The notes: generated by a model not told the origin, from the letters alone. Shown: positions 17,203 to 30,423, counted from the first letter of the stretch. The stretch: 64,000 bases of DNA from Streptococcaceae bacterium AF54-32pH5A (GCA_027682205.1 JAQDAD010000001.1:620001-684000); one strand, 5' to 3'. Numbers and translations: made by a program.

Positions 17203-19995
17203 TTATTTCGCTTCAAATCCTTCTGCGACCGCGTCCGCAAAGTTTTCTTCTACGATGCTTGCACAGTGGTCACAGATGACTGCGTGGTAGCTACGTTCTG
17301 CCGTTGTTGGATCGATACGACGGCAACGGTCACATACTTCACCTGCTGCACGTTCAACTGTAAAGGCTACATCCTCAAAGGCAACTGCACCCTCTGGAGC
17401 TGGTCCTTCTGCGATGGTCAATTCTGATACGATCAGAAGTTGAGCGACATTGCTGTCCACTGCTCCAAGAAGAGTTTTCACCACTTCATTTGGATAAACT
17501 GTTAGATGGGCTTCGAGTGATTTACCGATTACTTTTGCATTACGAGCTTCTTCTAAGGCTTTTTGAGCTTGTTCACGGAAGTCCATAAAGGCTGCCCATG
17601 TATCCAAGATTTCTTCTTGATTAGCAAAAGTTTGAGCTTCTGGTAATTCTGACAATTGAACAAAGTCTTCTGCTTCAAACTCTAAATATGACCAGATTTC
17701 TTCCGCAGTGTGGGGAAGAATTGGTGTCAAGAGTTTCGTGATTTTGACAAGGATGTCATAAAAGACAGTCTGCATTTGACGACGTTCCAGTGATTTTGCA
17801 CCTTCAATGTAGACAACATCTTTGGCAAAATCAAGGTAGAAGGCGGACAAGTCAACGTTGATAAAGTTTACCAAGGCCTTGTAGATTGTCAAGAATTCAA
17901 AGTTGGCATAGGCATCACGAATGGTCTTGACAAGCTGGTTAAAGCGAATTGTCATGTACTTATCAACTGAACGAAACTCATCGTAAGCGACTGCGTCTTG
18001 AGCTGGGTTAAAGTCAGATGTATTGGCAATCAAGAAACGAAGGGTGTTACGAATCTTACGGTAAGTTTCAGAGACTTGGCTCAAGATATCCATAGAGATG
18101 CGCACGTCGTTGCTTGAGTCTACACTTGTTACCCAGAGACGCAGGATTTCAGCACCAAATTGTTTTTCAACATCGCTTGGAGCAATGGTATTTCCAAGAG
18201 ATTTAGACATCTTCTCACCTTTACCGTCAAGGGCAAAACCTTGTGACAAGATTTGTTTGTAAGGAGCCACGCCATGGTTGGCAACAGATGTGATAAGAGA
18301 TGAGTTGAACCAACCACGGTACTGGTCAGAACCTTCCAGATAGAGGTCAGCTGGATATTTGAGTTCTGGACGGTTTACTACAACTCCATTCCATGAAGAA
18401 CCGGAGTCGAACCATACGTCCATGATATCTGTTTCTTTCTTGAATTCGCCATTTGGTGAACCTGGATGGGTAAATCCTTCTGGCAAGAGGTCTTTAGCAT
18501 CACGTTCCCACCATACAATAGAACCGTGCTCTTCAAAGAGTTGAGCCACGTGTTCAATGGTTTCAGCTGTCATGATTGGTGTGCCATCTTCAGCATAGAA
18601 GATAGGAAGGGGAACTCCCCAAGCACGTTGGCGAGAGATGACCCAGTCCCCACGATCACGGATCATGTTGTAAAGGCGCACTTTACCCCATTCTGAATGG
18701 AATTTAACTTTTTCAATTTCATCCAAGATTTCTTGACGGAATTTTGATACAGAAGCAAACCATTGTGGCACTGCACGCCAGATGATTGGTTTCTTGGTAC
18801 GCCAGTCAAATGGATATGAGTGCGAAATTTCTTCTTGGGCAAGGAGAAGATTACCAAGTTTTTCGATAACGGTTGGTACAACCTTGTCGTAGAATTGACC
18901 TTCGAACTCAGCACCTGCATTGGCCATCATGATACCGCGTTCATTAACCGTTACTGCAACTTCAAGACCGTTGGCAACACCGACATTGTAGTCGTCCTCA
19001 CCAAAACCAGGGGCCGTATGGACGATACCAGTACCAGAGTCTGTTGTAACGTGGTCACCAAGGATCACCAGTTCATCTACTGCTGTATCCCACGGGTGCT
19101 TTGTCACAATGTGGTTGAGTTCTTGACCACGGTAAGTTGCTAAGACTTGGACATCAGCCCATCCGAATTTTTCAGACAAACTATTAAACAATTCTGCAGC
19201 AACTACAAACTTACGTTCTTCGCCAGCAGGTTGAACCAAAACGTAATCAATATCCGCTCCAACTGTCAATCCACGAGAAGCAGTGATGGTGAATGGAGTT
19301 GTTGTCCAAACAACGATATAAGTATCAGTGTCTAGAACACCTTTGCCATCTTTAACCTTATTAGCATAGTAAAGAGAAGTTGAAAGCAAGTCATGGTATT
19401 CAATTTCCGCTTCTGCAAGGGCTGACTCAGATGACCATGACCAGTAAACTGGCTTGGCACCACGGTAGATATAGCCTTTTTTAGCCATTTCACCAAAGAC
19501 ACGGATTTGAGCCGCTTCATAGTCTGGAGTCAAGGTCACATAAGGATTTTCCCAGTCACCAGAAACACCTAAACGTTTAAAGTCTTCGCGTTGTTTATCT
19601 ACTTGAGAAAGAGCGTAATCACGGCAAAGTTTCAAGTACTCAACCAAGTCCATTTCTTTACGTTTGACACCTTGTTTCGCCAAAACTTGCTCGATTGGCA
19701 GACCATGTGTATCCCAACCTGGAATATAAGGCGCATAAAAACCTGACATAGACTTAGAACGAACAATAATATCTTTAGAAATTTTGTTCATAGCGTGTCC
19801 AACGTGGATATTTCCATTTGCATACGGAGGACCATCATGTAAGGTGAAATGCGGTTTTCCTTGGTTCAATTCTTGACGACGTTGGTAAAGTTTTGCTTCT
19901 TCCCATTCTTTTTGCCAAACTGGCTCTTTGGTTGGAAGTCCAGCACGCATTGGAAAGTCTGTCTTTCCAAGATTAAGGGTATCTTTGAGTTTCAT
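17203..19995 (-). CDS. ileS: Isoleucine-tRNA ligase
   Basis: A 930-residue class I aminoacyl-tRNA synthetase charging tRNA-Ile. The HIGH motif reads HVGHAMN (about residues 64-70), KMSKS is near 596-600, and the editing domain lies between them. The C-terminal zinc ribbon CDRCRR...CDHC is present, as in bacterial-type IleRS of normal length. The gene is preceded by a T-box leader that controls it by uncharged tRNA-Ile. It follows divIVA at the end of the division cluster, as in pneumococci. Confidence 0.98.
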   Translation of the reverse strand: MKLKDTLNLGKTDFPMRAGLPTKEPVWQKEWEEAKLYQRRQELNQGKPHFTLHDGPPYANGNIHVGHAMNKISKDIIVRSKSMSGFYAPYIPGWDTHGLPIEQVLAKQGVKRKEMDLVEYLKLCRDYALSQVDKQREDFKRLGVSGDWENPYVTLTPDYEAAQIRVFGEMAKKGYIYRGAKPVYWSWSSESALAEAEIEYHDLLSTSLYYANKVKDGKGVLDTDTYIVVWTTTPFTITASRGLTVGADIDYVLVQPAGEERKFVVAAELFNSLSEKFGWADVQVLATYRGQELNHIVTKHPWDTAVDELVILGDHVTTDSGTGIVHTAPGFGEDDYNVGVANGLEVAVTVNERGIMMANAGAEFEGQFYDKVVPTVIEKLGNLLLAQEEISHSYPFDWRTKKPIIWRAVPQWFASVSKFRQEILDEIEKVKFHSEWGKVRLYNMIRDRGDWVISRQRAWGVPLPIFYAEDGTPIMTAETIEHVAQLFEEHGSIVWWERDAKDLLPEGFTHPGSPNGEFKKETDIMDVWFDSGSSWNGVVVNRPELKYPADLYLEGSDQYRGWFNSSLITSVANHGVAPYKQILSQGFALDGKGEKMSKSLGNTIAPSDVEKQFGAEILRLWVTSVDSSNDVRISMDILSQVSETYRKIRNTLRFLIANTSDFNPAQDAVAYDEFRSVDKYMTIRFNQLVKTIRDAYANFEFLTIYKALVNFINVDLSAFYLDFAKDVVYIEGAKSLERRQMQTVFYDILVKITKLLTPILPHTAEEIWSYLEFEAEDFVQLSELPEAQTFANQEEILDTWAAFMDFREQAQKALEEARNAKVIGKSLEAHLTVYPNEVVKTLLGAVDSNVAQLLIVSELTIAEGPAPEGAVAFEDVAFTVERAAGEVCDRCRRIDPTTAERSYHAVICDHCASIVEENFADAVAEGFEAK

Positions 19996-20021
19996 ATTAT
20001 CTCCTTTAATTATATACTAAA

Positions 20022-20240
20022 ATACAAAAACCACGACTCGCTGAAAAGGACGAAAATCGTGGTACCACCTTTGTTCGGAAAAAGACTTTGTCTTTTCCCC
20101 TCTTGTCCCGTAACGTGGGAAACGTCCAATCTTACTGCTTTCAGATTGGATTGCTTGAGAGGATAATCTGACCACTAGGGATTGCAGGACTCACACCGTC
20201 TCCTACTCGCTGGAAATATAGTTGGTTAGATCTTGTTCTC
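20022..20240 (-). promoter_or_regulatory. T-box leader of ileS
   Basis: On the minus strand the T-box sequence AACAAAGGTGGTACCACG lies about 60-80 bases before the gene. It overlaps a terminator whose arms ACCACGA and TCGTGGT end in a TTTTTG tract. Upstream are the stem I-like segments AGTAGGAGACGGTGTGAG and GAGTCCTGC. AUC triplets at 20180-20182 and 20162-20164 are candidates for the isoleucine specifier, but I could not fold the leader to choose. Uncharged tRNA-Ile should favour the antiterminator. A weak -10 (TATTAT) overlaps the divIVA stop codon. Confidence 0.9.
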
Positions 20241-20251
20241 ACATTTATTTC

Positions 20252-21136
20252 TTATAATATTGTAACGGATTCTTGTTGTGCTTCATGTCCAGTAGTTGAA
20301 GAAGCAGTTCCAGTTGCTGATGGCGATACTGAGAAATACTCTGTCACGATTTCTGAATCCTCATGTTGTGACTCAACTGAACGAGACTGTATCTCTTCTA
20401 CAAGCGTATCAATGTCTAGGCCATGATTTTCCACTTGATTGTTAACTTGCTGGGCTTCAAACTCAGCCAATTCTTTGTTGCCCGCCTCAATCCGTGCTTG
20501 TAACTCCGCCATTTCCTCAGGTGAAAATTGACGTGTCATATCAATCGGCTCTTCTTCTGGTTGCGAAGGAACAGCTTCTCCCAAGACCTCACCTACGACT
20601 TCCTTGAAGGCTTCATCACTTGTTTGGAGATAAGTCGCAGTCGGACGAAGAATATCTTCCCAGTCTGAAGATTCGACAATAGCTAACTGGCTTTCAATCG
20701 TTGATTTGAGACGTTGATGAAATACACGGCTTTTATTTTTCAACTCCTCTGTCTCAACAGCTACCTTCTTAGCATTATCTGTTGCCTGACGTAGGATTTC
20801 ATTAGCCTTGTATTTTGCCTCTTCAAGGAGGCGCTGGGCATCTTGCTCAGCCTGTTTAATAATATTATTTGAGCGTTCTTGAGCAGCTTGCTTTACACGT
20901 TCAGCCGTATCTTGAGCAATCAAAACAGACTGGCTCAAAGAATCTTTCATCTCATCAAAGTAAGATAAGCGCTCTTCTAAACTTCTAATGTGCCTTTCCA
21001 TTTCGTGATTATTGCGAACCAAATCCTCGTAATCACGAACAACAATATCAAGAAATTCATCTACTTCTTCTGGATCAAACCCTCTGAATTTCGTAGAAAA
21101 GGTTTTATCTTTAATTTCTAATGATGTAATTGGCAT
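20252..21136 (-). CDS. divIVA: Cell division initiation protein DivIVA
   Basis: A 294-residue coiled-coil protein that binds curved membrane at septa and poles. The membrane-binding N-terminus MPITSLEIKDKTFSTKFRGF and the EEVDEFLDIV segment are conserved, and coiled coil covers about residues 30-165. A GTG four codons upstream is in frame, but GAGGAAAAGT sits just before this ATG. The tail after residue 200 is Ser/Thr/Glu-rich and, from memory, longer than and unlike the pneumococcal tail. It is the last gene of the ftsA-divIVA cluster. Confidence 0.95.
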   Translation of the reverse strand: MPITSLEIKDKTFSTKFRGFDPEEVDEFLDIVVRDYEDLVRNNHEMERHIRSLEERLSYFDEMKDSLSQSVLIAQDTAERVKQAAQERSNNIIKQAEQDAQRLLEEAKYKANEILRQATDNAKKVAVETEELKNKSRVFHQRLKSTIESQLAIVESSDWEDILRPTATYLQTSDEAFKEVVGEVLGEAVPSQPEEEPIDMTRQFSPEEMAELQARIEAGNKELAEFEAQQVNNQVENHGLDIDTLVEEIQSRSVESQHEDSEIVTEYFSVSPSATGTASSTTGHEAQQESVTIL

Positions 21137-21144
21137 ACTTTTCC

Positions 21145-21936
21145 TCACTTACTTAATAATAATTGGATAGTCAGTTTTATCTTATCCCTTTTAGTTTGCC
21201 CATTTTCTTTGACAATCTTCAGACGGCCAAACTTTCTCACACTAATCAAATCCCCTACAGCTACTAGATAATCTAATTTTTCAATGGGGTGGTAGTTTAC
21301 CTGAACAGATTTTTTCTCTATGAGTTGACTGGCCTGCTTTCTGGATAATTTCAAGGCACTTGATAAGAGGGCATCCAAACGAAAACTGGAAATTAAAATC
21401 TCTTGTTCTTGATAATTGATCTCAGATATAATTTTATCGGTGAAAGGACATTCCTCCAGCGACACAGGTAATCTGGCAATCTTTTGTATCCCATCCTGAA
21501 ACAGAGGGATAAAATCACGATTGACAAAAATCTGTGCTCTCTTTTCATCTACCAAGATATCACCAAAGAGCTTACGATCAATTCCTAGTTGATTGATGAT
21601 TGTCCCCAAAATCTTTGCATGTGTTAGCTGTTCAAATCTACTTGGATAACGGATTTCTAGCAATGCCATTTCAAAATCTGACAGTGTCGGACTGAAATAG
21701 TCCGGATACAGAAGAACACGGACAAATTCCGTATGGATATATTCTCCGCTACTCACACAGCCCAGTCCATGGGTCCCAGCCAAAACCCTCAATATATGTT
21801 CCTGATGCGGGTTGACAAAAGCAGTGAGGACAGGAGTATAAGTATCTTCCACCCGCTTGATCCACTCTAATCCCTTATCAATAAAGGGAGCATCATCACG
21901 TGAGAAGTGCTGGTAAATCGCTTTATTTGTCATCAT
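21145..21936 (-). CDS. ylmH: S4-domain RNA-binding protein YlmH
   Basis: A 263-residue protein with a C-terminal S4 RNA-binding domain (about residues 182-245; LSRKQASQLIEKKSVQVNY). YlmH homologues have been linked to ribosome quality control and their genes are linked to division clusters. It overlaps ylmG by 4 bases and divIVA follows after 8 bases. Two adjacent Met codons are both possible starts. Confidence 0.9.
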   Translation of the reverse strand: MMTNKAIYQHFSRDDAPFIDKGLEWIKRVEDTYTPVLTAFVNPHQEHILRVLAGTHGLGCVSSGEYIHTEFVRVLLYPDYFSPTLSDFEMALLEIRYPSRFEQLTHAKILGTIINQLGIDRKLFGDILVDEKRAQIFVNRDFIPLFQDGIQKIARLPVSLEECPFTDKIISEINYQEQEILISSFRLDALLSSALKLSRKQASQLIEKKSVQVNYHPIEKLDYLVAVGDLISVRKFGRLKIVKENGQTKRDKIKLTIQLLLSK

Positions 21937-22196
21937 AGTATCAACAAGAAACGAATCAAGCTGTCACCCAAAAAACGGACGATTAGGATTGCCAGCCAAA
22001 TGGATAAATCCAAACCTCCAAATTGTAAAGGTAAACGGCGAAGTGGATCAACAATCGGTCTAATAAGCTTTTCCAGTAAACGTTCTAGTGAACTACCGTA
22101 AGAATTTGGAAACCAAGAGAGGAGTGCATAGATTAACAAAAGCAGGGAATAGATATTCACTGCATTTTGGATTAGACGAATCAGAAAAATCATCAT
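21933..22196 (-). CDS. ylmG: YggT family membrane protein YlmG
   Basis: An 87-residue protein with two hydrophobic segments (residues 5-28 and 65-84) around the conserved [22 protein letters not shown] loop of the YggT family. It overlaps both neighbours by four bases (ATGA), so translation is coupled. Its role is not well defined; in plastids and bacteria the family has been linked to division and nucleoid distribution. Confidence 0.92.
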   Translation of the reverse strand: MMIFLIRLIQNAVNIYSLLLLIYALLSWFPNSYGSSLERLLEKLIRPIVDPLRRLPLQFGGLDLSIWLAILIVRFLGDSLIRFLLIL

Positions 22197-22726
22197 CTTG
22201 CTCTATTTCGTTTAATATCAAAACTAAATTCTGCACTTTGAGAATCATCAGGCAACTTGATATCTTCAATATTCACAACCACATTGATTGGTGTCAACAA
22301 ATACATTGTACTCGCAACTTTTTTCAGATTACCTGCCAAAACATGACGGGCACCGTCCAGATAATCTAGACAACGACGAGCCTGAACTTCTGTCATGTAC
22401 TGGAAGTCAATCAAGATACTTTCATTTCCAGCCAATAAATCCACAATCTCTGTTGCATCCTCATATTTTCTAGGATAACGAACATCAATCGTTACTTTTT
22501 CATCAGTACGGTGACTTTGCATAGCCAATTCTTGTTGGCGAGCATGTAAGCGAGTGATGTTGGCATCTTTTGAAGTGCTTGATTGAAACTGCGCTGGCAG
22601 TTCTTTAGAAGCTGAACTGGATGAAGCAATCATCTGCTCATCCTGAGGTTGATAAGTCGCAGTTGTTTCTTCCCCATCTTCTGTAAAATAATCTATAAAT
22701 TTATCAAATCTATCTTTTAAAGACAT
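22193..22726 (-). CDS. sepF: Cell division protein SepF
   Basis: A 177-residue FtsZ-associated membrane anchor. An N-terminal amphipathic helix ([15 protein letters not shown]) and a variable linker precede the SepF domain from about residue 78, with the typical [16 protein letters not shown] and [20 protein letters not shown]. It supports Z-ring tethering alongside FtsA. It overlaps ylmG and follows ylmE by nine bases. Confidence 0.95.
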   Translation of the reverse strand: MSLKDRFDKFIDYFTEDGEETTATYQPQDEQMIASSSSASKELPAQFQSSTSKDANITRLHARQQELAMQSHRTDEKVTIDVRYPRKYEDATEIVDLLAGNESILIDFQYMTEVQARRCLDYLDGARHVLAGNLKKVASTMYLLTPINVVVNIEDIKLPDDSQSAEFSFDIKRNRAR

Positions 22727-22735
22727 AGATCTCTC

Positions 22736-23407
22736 CTATTTAAAAAATGCTGTGCCAATTCGAACAAAGGTCGAACCAAATTGAATCGCTTCCTTATAGT
22801 CACGACTCATGCCCATGCTCAACTCTGTCATCGGCATATTAGGAATTTGTTTTTCCCTAATTTCTGCTTGCAGTTCCTGAGTTTTCTTGAAAATTTGTTT
22901 CAATTCATCAGAATCTGCCTCAAAAGGAGCCATGGTCATCAAACCAACATACTCAATCTGATCTAGCTGAGCTAAGTCTGGCAAAAGTTCTAGTAATTCT
23001 TCTTTTGAAAAACCGTGCTTGCTTTCTTCTCCTGAAATATTGACCTGTAGGAAACACTTGATAACATGATCTGTTCTCTTTTGAATCTCCTGTGCCAATT
23101 TAACGGAATCTAAAGCATGAAAGTAATCCACAAAAGGGATTACTTCTTTGACCTTCCGTCTTTGTAGCGTTCCAATCAAATGCCAAGTGACAGGGAATTC
23201 CTTTAACGTCTGATATTTTTCTAAAAATTTATCAACACGATTTTCACCAATATGATGAACACCAAGGGGAAGCAGGGCTTCCGCTGTTTTTACGTCCACA
23301 TATTTCGTCACTGCAATAATTGAAACAGAAGCTGGATCACGATTGGCTTCTCGGCTAGCTTCAGCGACCTGCTGAAAAACGAACTCTGTATTTTTTTTCA
23401 AATCCAT
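22736..23407 (-). CDS. ylmE: PLP homeostasis protein of the YggS/YlmE family
   Basis: A 223-residue single-domain fold-type III PLP protein. The PLP lysine lies in AVTKYVDVKTAE (about residue 34), with the conserved HHIGENRVDKF, WHLIGTLQRRK and LSMGMSRDYKEAI motifs. The family buffers PLP rather than catalysing a known reaction. It lies three bases after ftsZ, as in other streptococci. Confidence 0.93.
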   Translation of the reverse strand: MDLKKNTEFVFQQVAEASREANRDPASVSIIAVTKYVDVKTAEALLPLGVHHIGENRVDKFLEKYQTLKEFPVTWHLIGTLQRRKVKEVIPFVDYFHALDSVKLAQEIQKRTDHVIKCFLQVNISGEESKHGFSKEELLELLPDLAQLDQIEYVGLMTMAPFEADSDELKQIFKKTQELQAEIREKQIPNMPMTELSMGMSRDYKEAIQFGSTFVRIGTAFFK

Positions 23408-23410
23408 TGA

Positions 23411-26060
<2,650 letters not shown>

Positions 26061-26139
26061 TACATTGCGTCCTCTCTGTCTTCCAAGTTTCTCACTTCTA
26101 TTTTCAATAACTGTGACAAGACACAGCTATTCACAAAAT

Positions 26140-26145
26140 ATTATA
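26140..26145 (-). promoter_or_regulatory. Extended -10 promoter upstream of ftsA
   Basis: TGTTATAAT on the minus strand, with TATAAT at 26140-26145. No good -35 is seen at 17 bases, which the TG motif may compensate for. Confidence 0.55.
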
Positions 26146-26282
26146 ACACAAAAAATCCAATCGTGCTTAGTTTTTCATAAATTTCCTCTAGGTTTTTTGT
26201 AAAAGTCTTTTGAACAATTTTTCTCAGGAGCAATCATTATTTTTATATCCTTACAGCTATATTTTACATATTTAATCAAAAA

Positions 26283-26311
26283 AAGAGAAGGCCTTCTTAG
26301 GCTTTCTCTTG
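26283..26311. terminator. Terminator overlapping the end of the YwaF-like gene
   Basis: The arms AGAGAAgGCC and GGCtTTCTCT lie at the stop codon of the next gene and continue into T residues on the minus strand. It separates that gene from ftsA. Confidence 0.65.
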
Positions 26312-27001
26312 AATCATTTTTTCTGCTCTTTGTTGCAAAAAGACCTCTACTACTTTTGCAGTCAAGCTGATAGCTGCCGCCAACACACTGGACACGATGA
26401 TGTAATTCGCCAATAGTCCGTGATTCCCCACTAGTGGTGGTTTCGTTAAAAAACCATAATCTCCACCTACAACCAAGTTGACAACTCCTATCAAGGCATT
26501 TAGAGAAAATGTAATCACTGTCACATTTTTCAAATTGAGCAGAGAAGCTTCATAATTCTTAAACAAGTATAGGAGCGCATTCCCCAAAAGTGCCACGTGT
26601 CCGATAATGAAGGACAAAATGGTCACGTGTGGAAATGGGTAGGGATCAAAGAGAGGGTAAGCCAGTGCTGCGGTTGCTCCAAAAGTTCCTAGAAGGGCAA
26701 AGTATTGTTTATACTTGGATGCCCCTGGAATCAAGAGCATAACAAACATGGCGATACGGCAATGATAGAAGGGCAAACTTTCTGATAGAGGCATCTGATT
26801 CCCCCAATACCAGCTATACAGAACAATCAGTTGAAGAGACTGAAGGATCTGAATAAAGCGCTGGTAAGCCACCTTGTCACGGTAACGATATGAAACATAG
26901 AAAGTAAGAGCCAATAAACATAACAAACCAATATACCAGTGGAGTTCAAACTGGGGCGGTTCTGATATCTGTGTGGTAAATAATTGTTCCCACAAATTCA
27001 T
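26297..27001 (-). CDS. YwaF/TIGR02206-type integral membrane protein
   Basis: A 234-residue protein with about seven hydrophobic segments and the family phrases HWYIGLLCLLALTF, LPFYHCRIAMFVMLL and GGDYGFLTKPPLVGN. This family (Bacillus YwaF, related to TMEM164) has no established bacterial function. Related animal proteins act as acyltransferases, and the conserved CysHis-region (FYHCR) is present, but transfer of that function is speculative. It is a single gene with a terminator. Confidence 0.75.
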   Translation of the reverse strand: MNLWEQLFTTQISEPPQFELHWYIGLLCLLALTFYVSYRYRDKVAYQRFIQILQSLQLIVLYSWYWGNQMPLSESLPFYHCRIAMFVMLLIPGASKYKQYFALLGTFGATAALAYPLFDPYPFPHVTILSFIIGHVALLGNALLYLFKNYEASLLNLKNVTVITFSLNALIGVVNLVVGGDYGFLTKPPLVGNHGLLANYIIVSSVLAAAISLTAKVVEVFLQQRAEKMIQEKA

Positions 27002-27195
27002 ATTCTATTCCTCGTTCATCTAGCCGGAGCAGTAGAAAAATCACTGCTCGACCTTTTTAATTTTTTTGAAAAAGCTTGATTCTATACTAAGCATAGAATA
27101 CTTGCGACTTAAATTCGCAACCTATTATATCATTTGTGTAGCAGAAATGCACCTTACAGACACCTTTTTTGATTTGAAAACTTCTCTAGCATAAT

Positions 27196-27771
27196 CTAAT
27201 CAATATATTGCTCTCTTTGTCCCTGATAAACCTGCCAAAGAATCTCCATCTGCTCCTTGGTTATGCGCTTTTCAGACAAGGCTGGCAGTTGGTCAATGGC
27301 AAAAAATTGAAGGTCAGCAATCTCTTGATTTTCTTGAAATTGTCCGTCAAAAAGTTGGCATTCAAACACAAACTTTGCATATTGTTTGCTCTGTAGTTGG
27401 AAACGATTGGTATCAAAAACTGCAAGTAATCTTTCAGTTTTTGCTGTAAAACCGGTTTCTTCTTCAATTTCCTTGAGAATATTTTCAGTTGGAGAATAGC
27501 CGACTTCACCAAATCCACCTGGCAAAGCCCAACTATCCTCTCCTTTTCCTCTAACTAAACAGACTTTTTCATCCTCAACAATCCAAGCACGGATGTCCAT
27601 CAGAGGAGTCGCGTAAGCGGAAGTTGGTTTCAAGACTTCTGCCACTTCTTCTGCATCGAGGTCTGATACCTGATTCAACATTTCGCTAAACAGACTTCGC
27701 AAGTCCTCGTAGCGCTCACGGTCAAAAGGATCTTTTGTAAAGGTTAATCCAGTATCCGTAATGTCTAGCAT
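27196..27771 (-). CDS. NUDIX hydrolase
   Basis: A 191-residue protein with a NUDIX box (GGFGEVGYSPTENILKEIEEETGF, about residues 86-109; REXXEE-type core as KEIEEE). It probably hydrolyses a nucleoside diphosphate-linked substrate. An N-terminal helical extension (residues 1-60) is common in this subfamily of ADP-ribose or nucleotide-sugar pyrophosphatases. The ATG at 27771 has only a weak ribosome site (AAAGA). The frame stays open for another 13 codons into murF (see findings), so the true start may lie upstream. Confidence 0.8.
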   Translation of the reverse strand: MLDITDTGLTFTKDPFDRERYEDLRSLFSEMLNQVSDLDAEEVAEVLKPTSAYATPLMDIRAWIVEDEKVCLVRGKGEDSWALPGGFGEVGYSPTENILKEIEEETGFTAKTERLLAVFDTNRFQLQSKQYAKFVFECQLFDGQFQENQEIADLQFFAIDQLPALSEKRITKEQMEILWQVYQGQREQYID

Positions 27772-27793
27772 TCTTTGCAGATACTGGGTAAAA

Positions 27794-29167
27794 TCACTTG
27801 CATTCGTTTTCTAAACTTTCTACCAACTTGGCTAGATTCATGGAGTTAGAGCCTTTAAGCAGGATCTGGTCATTGGCACCGAGGCTTTCCTTAACCTGCT
27901 TGACTAAGTCTTCAAATTGATCCTTGTCAGCTGTTTTCTTAAAATAGAAAACGTGACCGATCGGGAACATTTGACTGGCCAGCTGGCTTAATTCGGCAAT
28001 GTCTTCTCCATAGAAAATAACCATATCAAGCACATCTGGCGATAGGCTCAAAATCATCTGGTTATGGAGTTGAACAGACTGGTCACCAAGTTCCTTCATG
28101 TCTGCTAGAACAGCAATTTTCTTGCCACCTTCATTAGCTGGAATAGCAGAGAAAGTCTCTAAAATTAGCTTCATGGCTGTTGGATTGGCATTGTATACGT
28201 CAGACAGAATATCTGCTCCATTGGCAGCTTTCTTCCACTCGGTACGGTTACGAGTCAATTCAAGATTTTGGAAAGCCTGACGAATCTGCTCCTCTGAAAC
28301 TCCTTCTTGTAGAGCCGCATAAGCAGCAATCATAGCATTGGTGGCATTGTACTTACCAGTCACTGGCAAATCGAGGGTTTGTCCCAAGAAATTAGCTTTA
28401 AAGGTCAGACTGTCCTTGCGCTCAACCAAGTCTGTGATTTCCAGCTCTGCTCCTTGACCAAAACGAACCACCTTTTTATCAGTAGGCAAGTAGTCCTCTA
28501 CAATAGGGTCAGCTGGCGCTAAAAGCAAGGAACCCGGTGCCATCCCGTCTGCAATTTGCATTTTTCCCTTGGCAATCTCTGAACGGTCTTTGAAAAAAGC
28601 CAAATGAGCTTCTCCAACCAAGGTCACGATGGCTGTTTTAGGATGGGCCAATTCAGACAAGAGATGGATGTCTCCAAGATGATCCTGTCCCATCTCCAAG
28701 ACCAACTTTTCTGTTCCTTCAGGCATATGGAGAACTGTATAGGGAAGACCAATCTCATTATTGTAGTTACCTTGTGTCTTGTAGGTTTTGTAGGTTGTTG
28801 ACAGTAAATGCGCCAGCATATCCTTGGTCGTTGTCTTGCCATTTGAACCCGTGACTGCAAAGACATCAACTCCCGTTTTTTCAAGATAGTAGGCAGCTAG
28901 GGTTTGAAAGGCAGTCAAGACGTCGTCTACTAGAATATAGGGATGATTTGCAACCTCTTTCTCAGACAAGGTTACAACAGCACCATTTTCAAAAGCTGTT
29001 TCGATAAAGTCATGACCGTCACGCGCTCCCTTGAGTGGTACAAACAAATCTCCCACCGCGATCAAACGACTATCAAACTCAGCTTTTTCTAACTGGATAT
29101 CCTTAAAGATGTTAACATCATTTTTAGCTCCTACAACTTGAGCCACTTCATGGATTGTTAATTTCAT
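27794..29167 (-). CDS. murF: UDP-N-acetylmuramoyl-tripeptide-D-alanyl-D-alanine ligase
   Basis: A 457-residue cytoplasmic Mur ligase that adds D-Ala-D-Ala to the UDP-MurNAc tripeptide. The ATP loop VTGSNGKTTTKD is near residues 105-116. The central and C-terminal ligase domains are of normal length, with NATNAMIAAYAALQ and DVYNANPTAM typical of MurF. It follows ddl, which makes its dipeptide substrate. The NUDIX gene follows directly and may overlap its end. Confidence 0.96.
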   Translation of the reverse strand: MKLTIHEVAQVVGAKNDVNIFKDIQLEKAEFDSRLIAVGDLFVPLKGARDGHDFIETAFENGAVVTLSEKEVANHPYILVDDVLTAFQTLAAYYLEKTGVDVFAVTGSNGKTTTKDMLAHLLSTTYKTYKTQGNYNNEIGLPYTVLHMPEGTEKLVLEMGQDHLGDIHLLSELAHPKTAIVTLVGEAHLAFFKDRSEIAKGKMQIADGMAPGSLLLAPADPIVEDYLPTDKKVVRFGQGAELEITDLVERKDSLTFKANFLGQTLDLPVTGKYNATNAMIAAYAALQEGVSEEQIRQAFQNLELTRNRTEWKKAANGADILSDVYNANPTAMKLILETFSAIPANEGGKKIAVLADMKELGDQSVQLHNQMILSLSPDVLDMVIFYGEDIAELSQLASQMFPIGHVFYFKKTADKDQFEDLVKQVKESLGANDQILLKGSNSMNLAKLVESLENECK

Positions 29168-29251
29168 TTCTACTCCTTTAAAAAGGGTTGAAGTCCGAGA
29201 ACTTCATTCACCTGGCAGGTGGTGGTTCTGGCTTCTACCCTCTCTTTCATT

Positions 29252-30295
29252 TTATAGCAAATGCGCTTCGCGCTTGTTAAAGCTTTCCTTGGCAAGGTCA
29301 ACCAAACGCTCGATTAGTTCTGGGTAGCTGATTCCCATATTGTCCCATAGTAGTGGATACATAGACCACTGGGTGAAACCTGGCATGGTATTGAGCTCGT
29401 TTAGGAAAATCTCGCCCTTATCTGTATAGAAGAAATCGCAACGAGACAGACCGAGGCCACCGATTGCACGGAAGGCCGTTTCTGCATTTTGGCGCATAAC
29501 AGCTACCACATCATCACTGATCTTTGCTGGGATATCCATGGTAATCTTGTTATCGATATATTTGGCATCGTAATCATAGAAGGCAACATCCTTGACCACT
29601 TCACCAGGAAGGGTACTCTTGATATCATAGTTGCCCAAGAGACCAACCTCGATTTCACGGGCATTCACCCCTTGCTCTACCAAGACACGGCTGTCATATT
29701 GGAAGGCAAGCTCCAAAGCTTGACGGAGTTCCTCTTGGTTTTCAGACTTAGAAATACCGACACTAGAACCCATGTTTGACGGCTTCGTGAAGACTGGATA
29801 AGTCAATTTTTCTTCAACTTCAGCGATTTTAGCAGTCACATCATCCCCTTCAACAATGGCTACATAAGGAACTTGGGCAATCCCAGCAGACTCCAAGACA
29901 CGCTTAGTCGTAATTTTATCCATGGCAAGACTTGACGACAAGATATTGCAGCCAACATAAGGCATTTTCAAAACTTCCAAGAATCCTTGAACAGAGCCAT
30001 CTTCTCCCATCGGACCATGAAGGACTGGAAAGACCACTGCACCTTCTTCGTAGATGGCACTTGGCGCTATTTTCTTGTCCCAGTCAATAGTCGCATTGGT
30101 CATGAGACAATCTTCTTGACCTGGAGTCTGGCTAAATTCTTGCGTTTTGATAAAGTCACCTGACTGGCTGATGAAGAAAGTCTTGACTGTGAAACGATCG
30201 TAGTTGACCGCACGCATGACACTTTCAGCTGAAAGGACAGAGACTTCACGCTCTGCACTTCGTCCACCGTATAAAAGAATAATCGTTTGTTTCAT
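29252..30295 (-). CDS. ddl: D-alanine-D-alanine ligase
   Basis: A 347-residue ATP-grasp enzyme that joins two D-alanines for peptidoglycan. The N-terminal [12 protein letters not shown] motif, the ATP-binding [15 protein letters not shown] segment and the C-terminal [17 protein letters not shown] are present. The Tyr and Phe choice at the substrate site fits a D-Ala rather than a D-Lac ligase. It has its own promoter, and murF lies 84 bases downstream. Confidence 0.97.
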   Translation of the reverse strand: MKQTIILLYGGRSAEREVSVLSAESVMRAVNYDRFTVKTFFISQSGDFIKTQEFSQTPGQEDCLMTNATIDWDKKIAPSAIYEEGAVVFPVLHGPMGEDGSVQGFLEVLKMPYVGCNILSSSLAMDKITTKRVLESAGIAQVPYVAIVEGDDVTAKIAEVEEKLTYPVFTKPSNMGSSVGISKSENQEELRQALELAFQYDSRVLVEQGVNAREIEVGLLGNYDIKSTLPGEVVKDVAFYDYDAKYIDNKITMDIPAKISDDVVAVMRQNAETAFRAIGGLGLSRCDFFYTDKGEIFLNELNTMPGFTQWSMYPLLWDNMGISYPELIERLVDLAKESFNKREAHLL

Positions 30296-30332
30296 ATTAC
30301 TGTCCTATTTTCTAATAGAATACTCGTTCTTT

Positions 30333-30361
30333 AGTATATCATATTTGCTTCTTTTTTGAAA
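30333..30361 (-). promoter_or_regulatory. ddl-murF promoter
   Basis: TTTCAA (30356-30361) and TATACT (30333-30338) are 17 bases apart on the minus strand, with a TG one base before the -10. Confidence 0.7.
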
Positions 30362-30396
30362 CTTGAACATGGTACTAGAATTCAATAAACATAAAA

Positions 30397-30423
30397 GAGA
30401 CCGATATAAACAAAGTCGGTCTC
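30397..30423. terminator. Terminator after recR
   Basis: The stem GAGACCGA with TCGGTCTC and an 11-base loop is followed by a T run on the + strand and TTTT on the minus strand. It ends the pbp2b-recR unit upstream of ddl. Confidence 0.85.

Noticed and set aside
29168..29251. Possible riboswitch or attenuator between ddl and murF
   Set aside because: Only short, weak complementary segments were found and no T tract.
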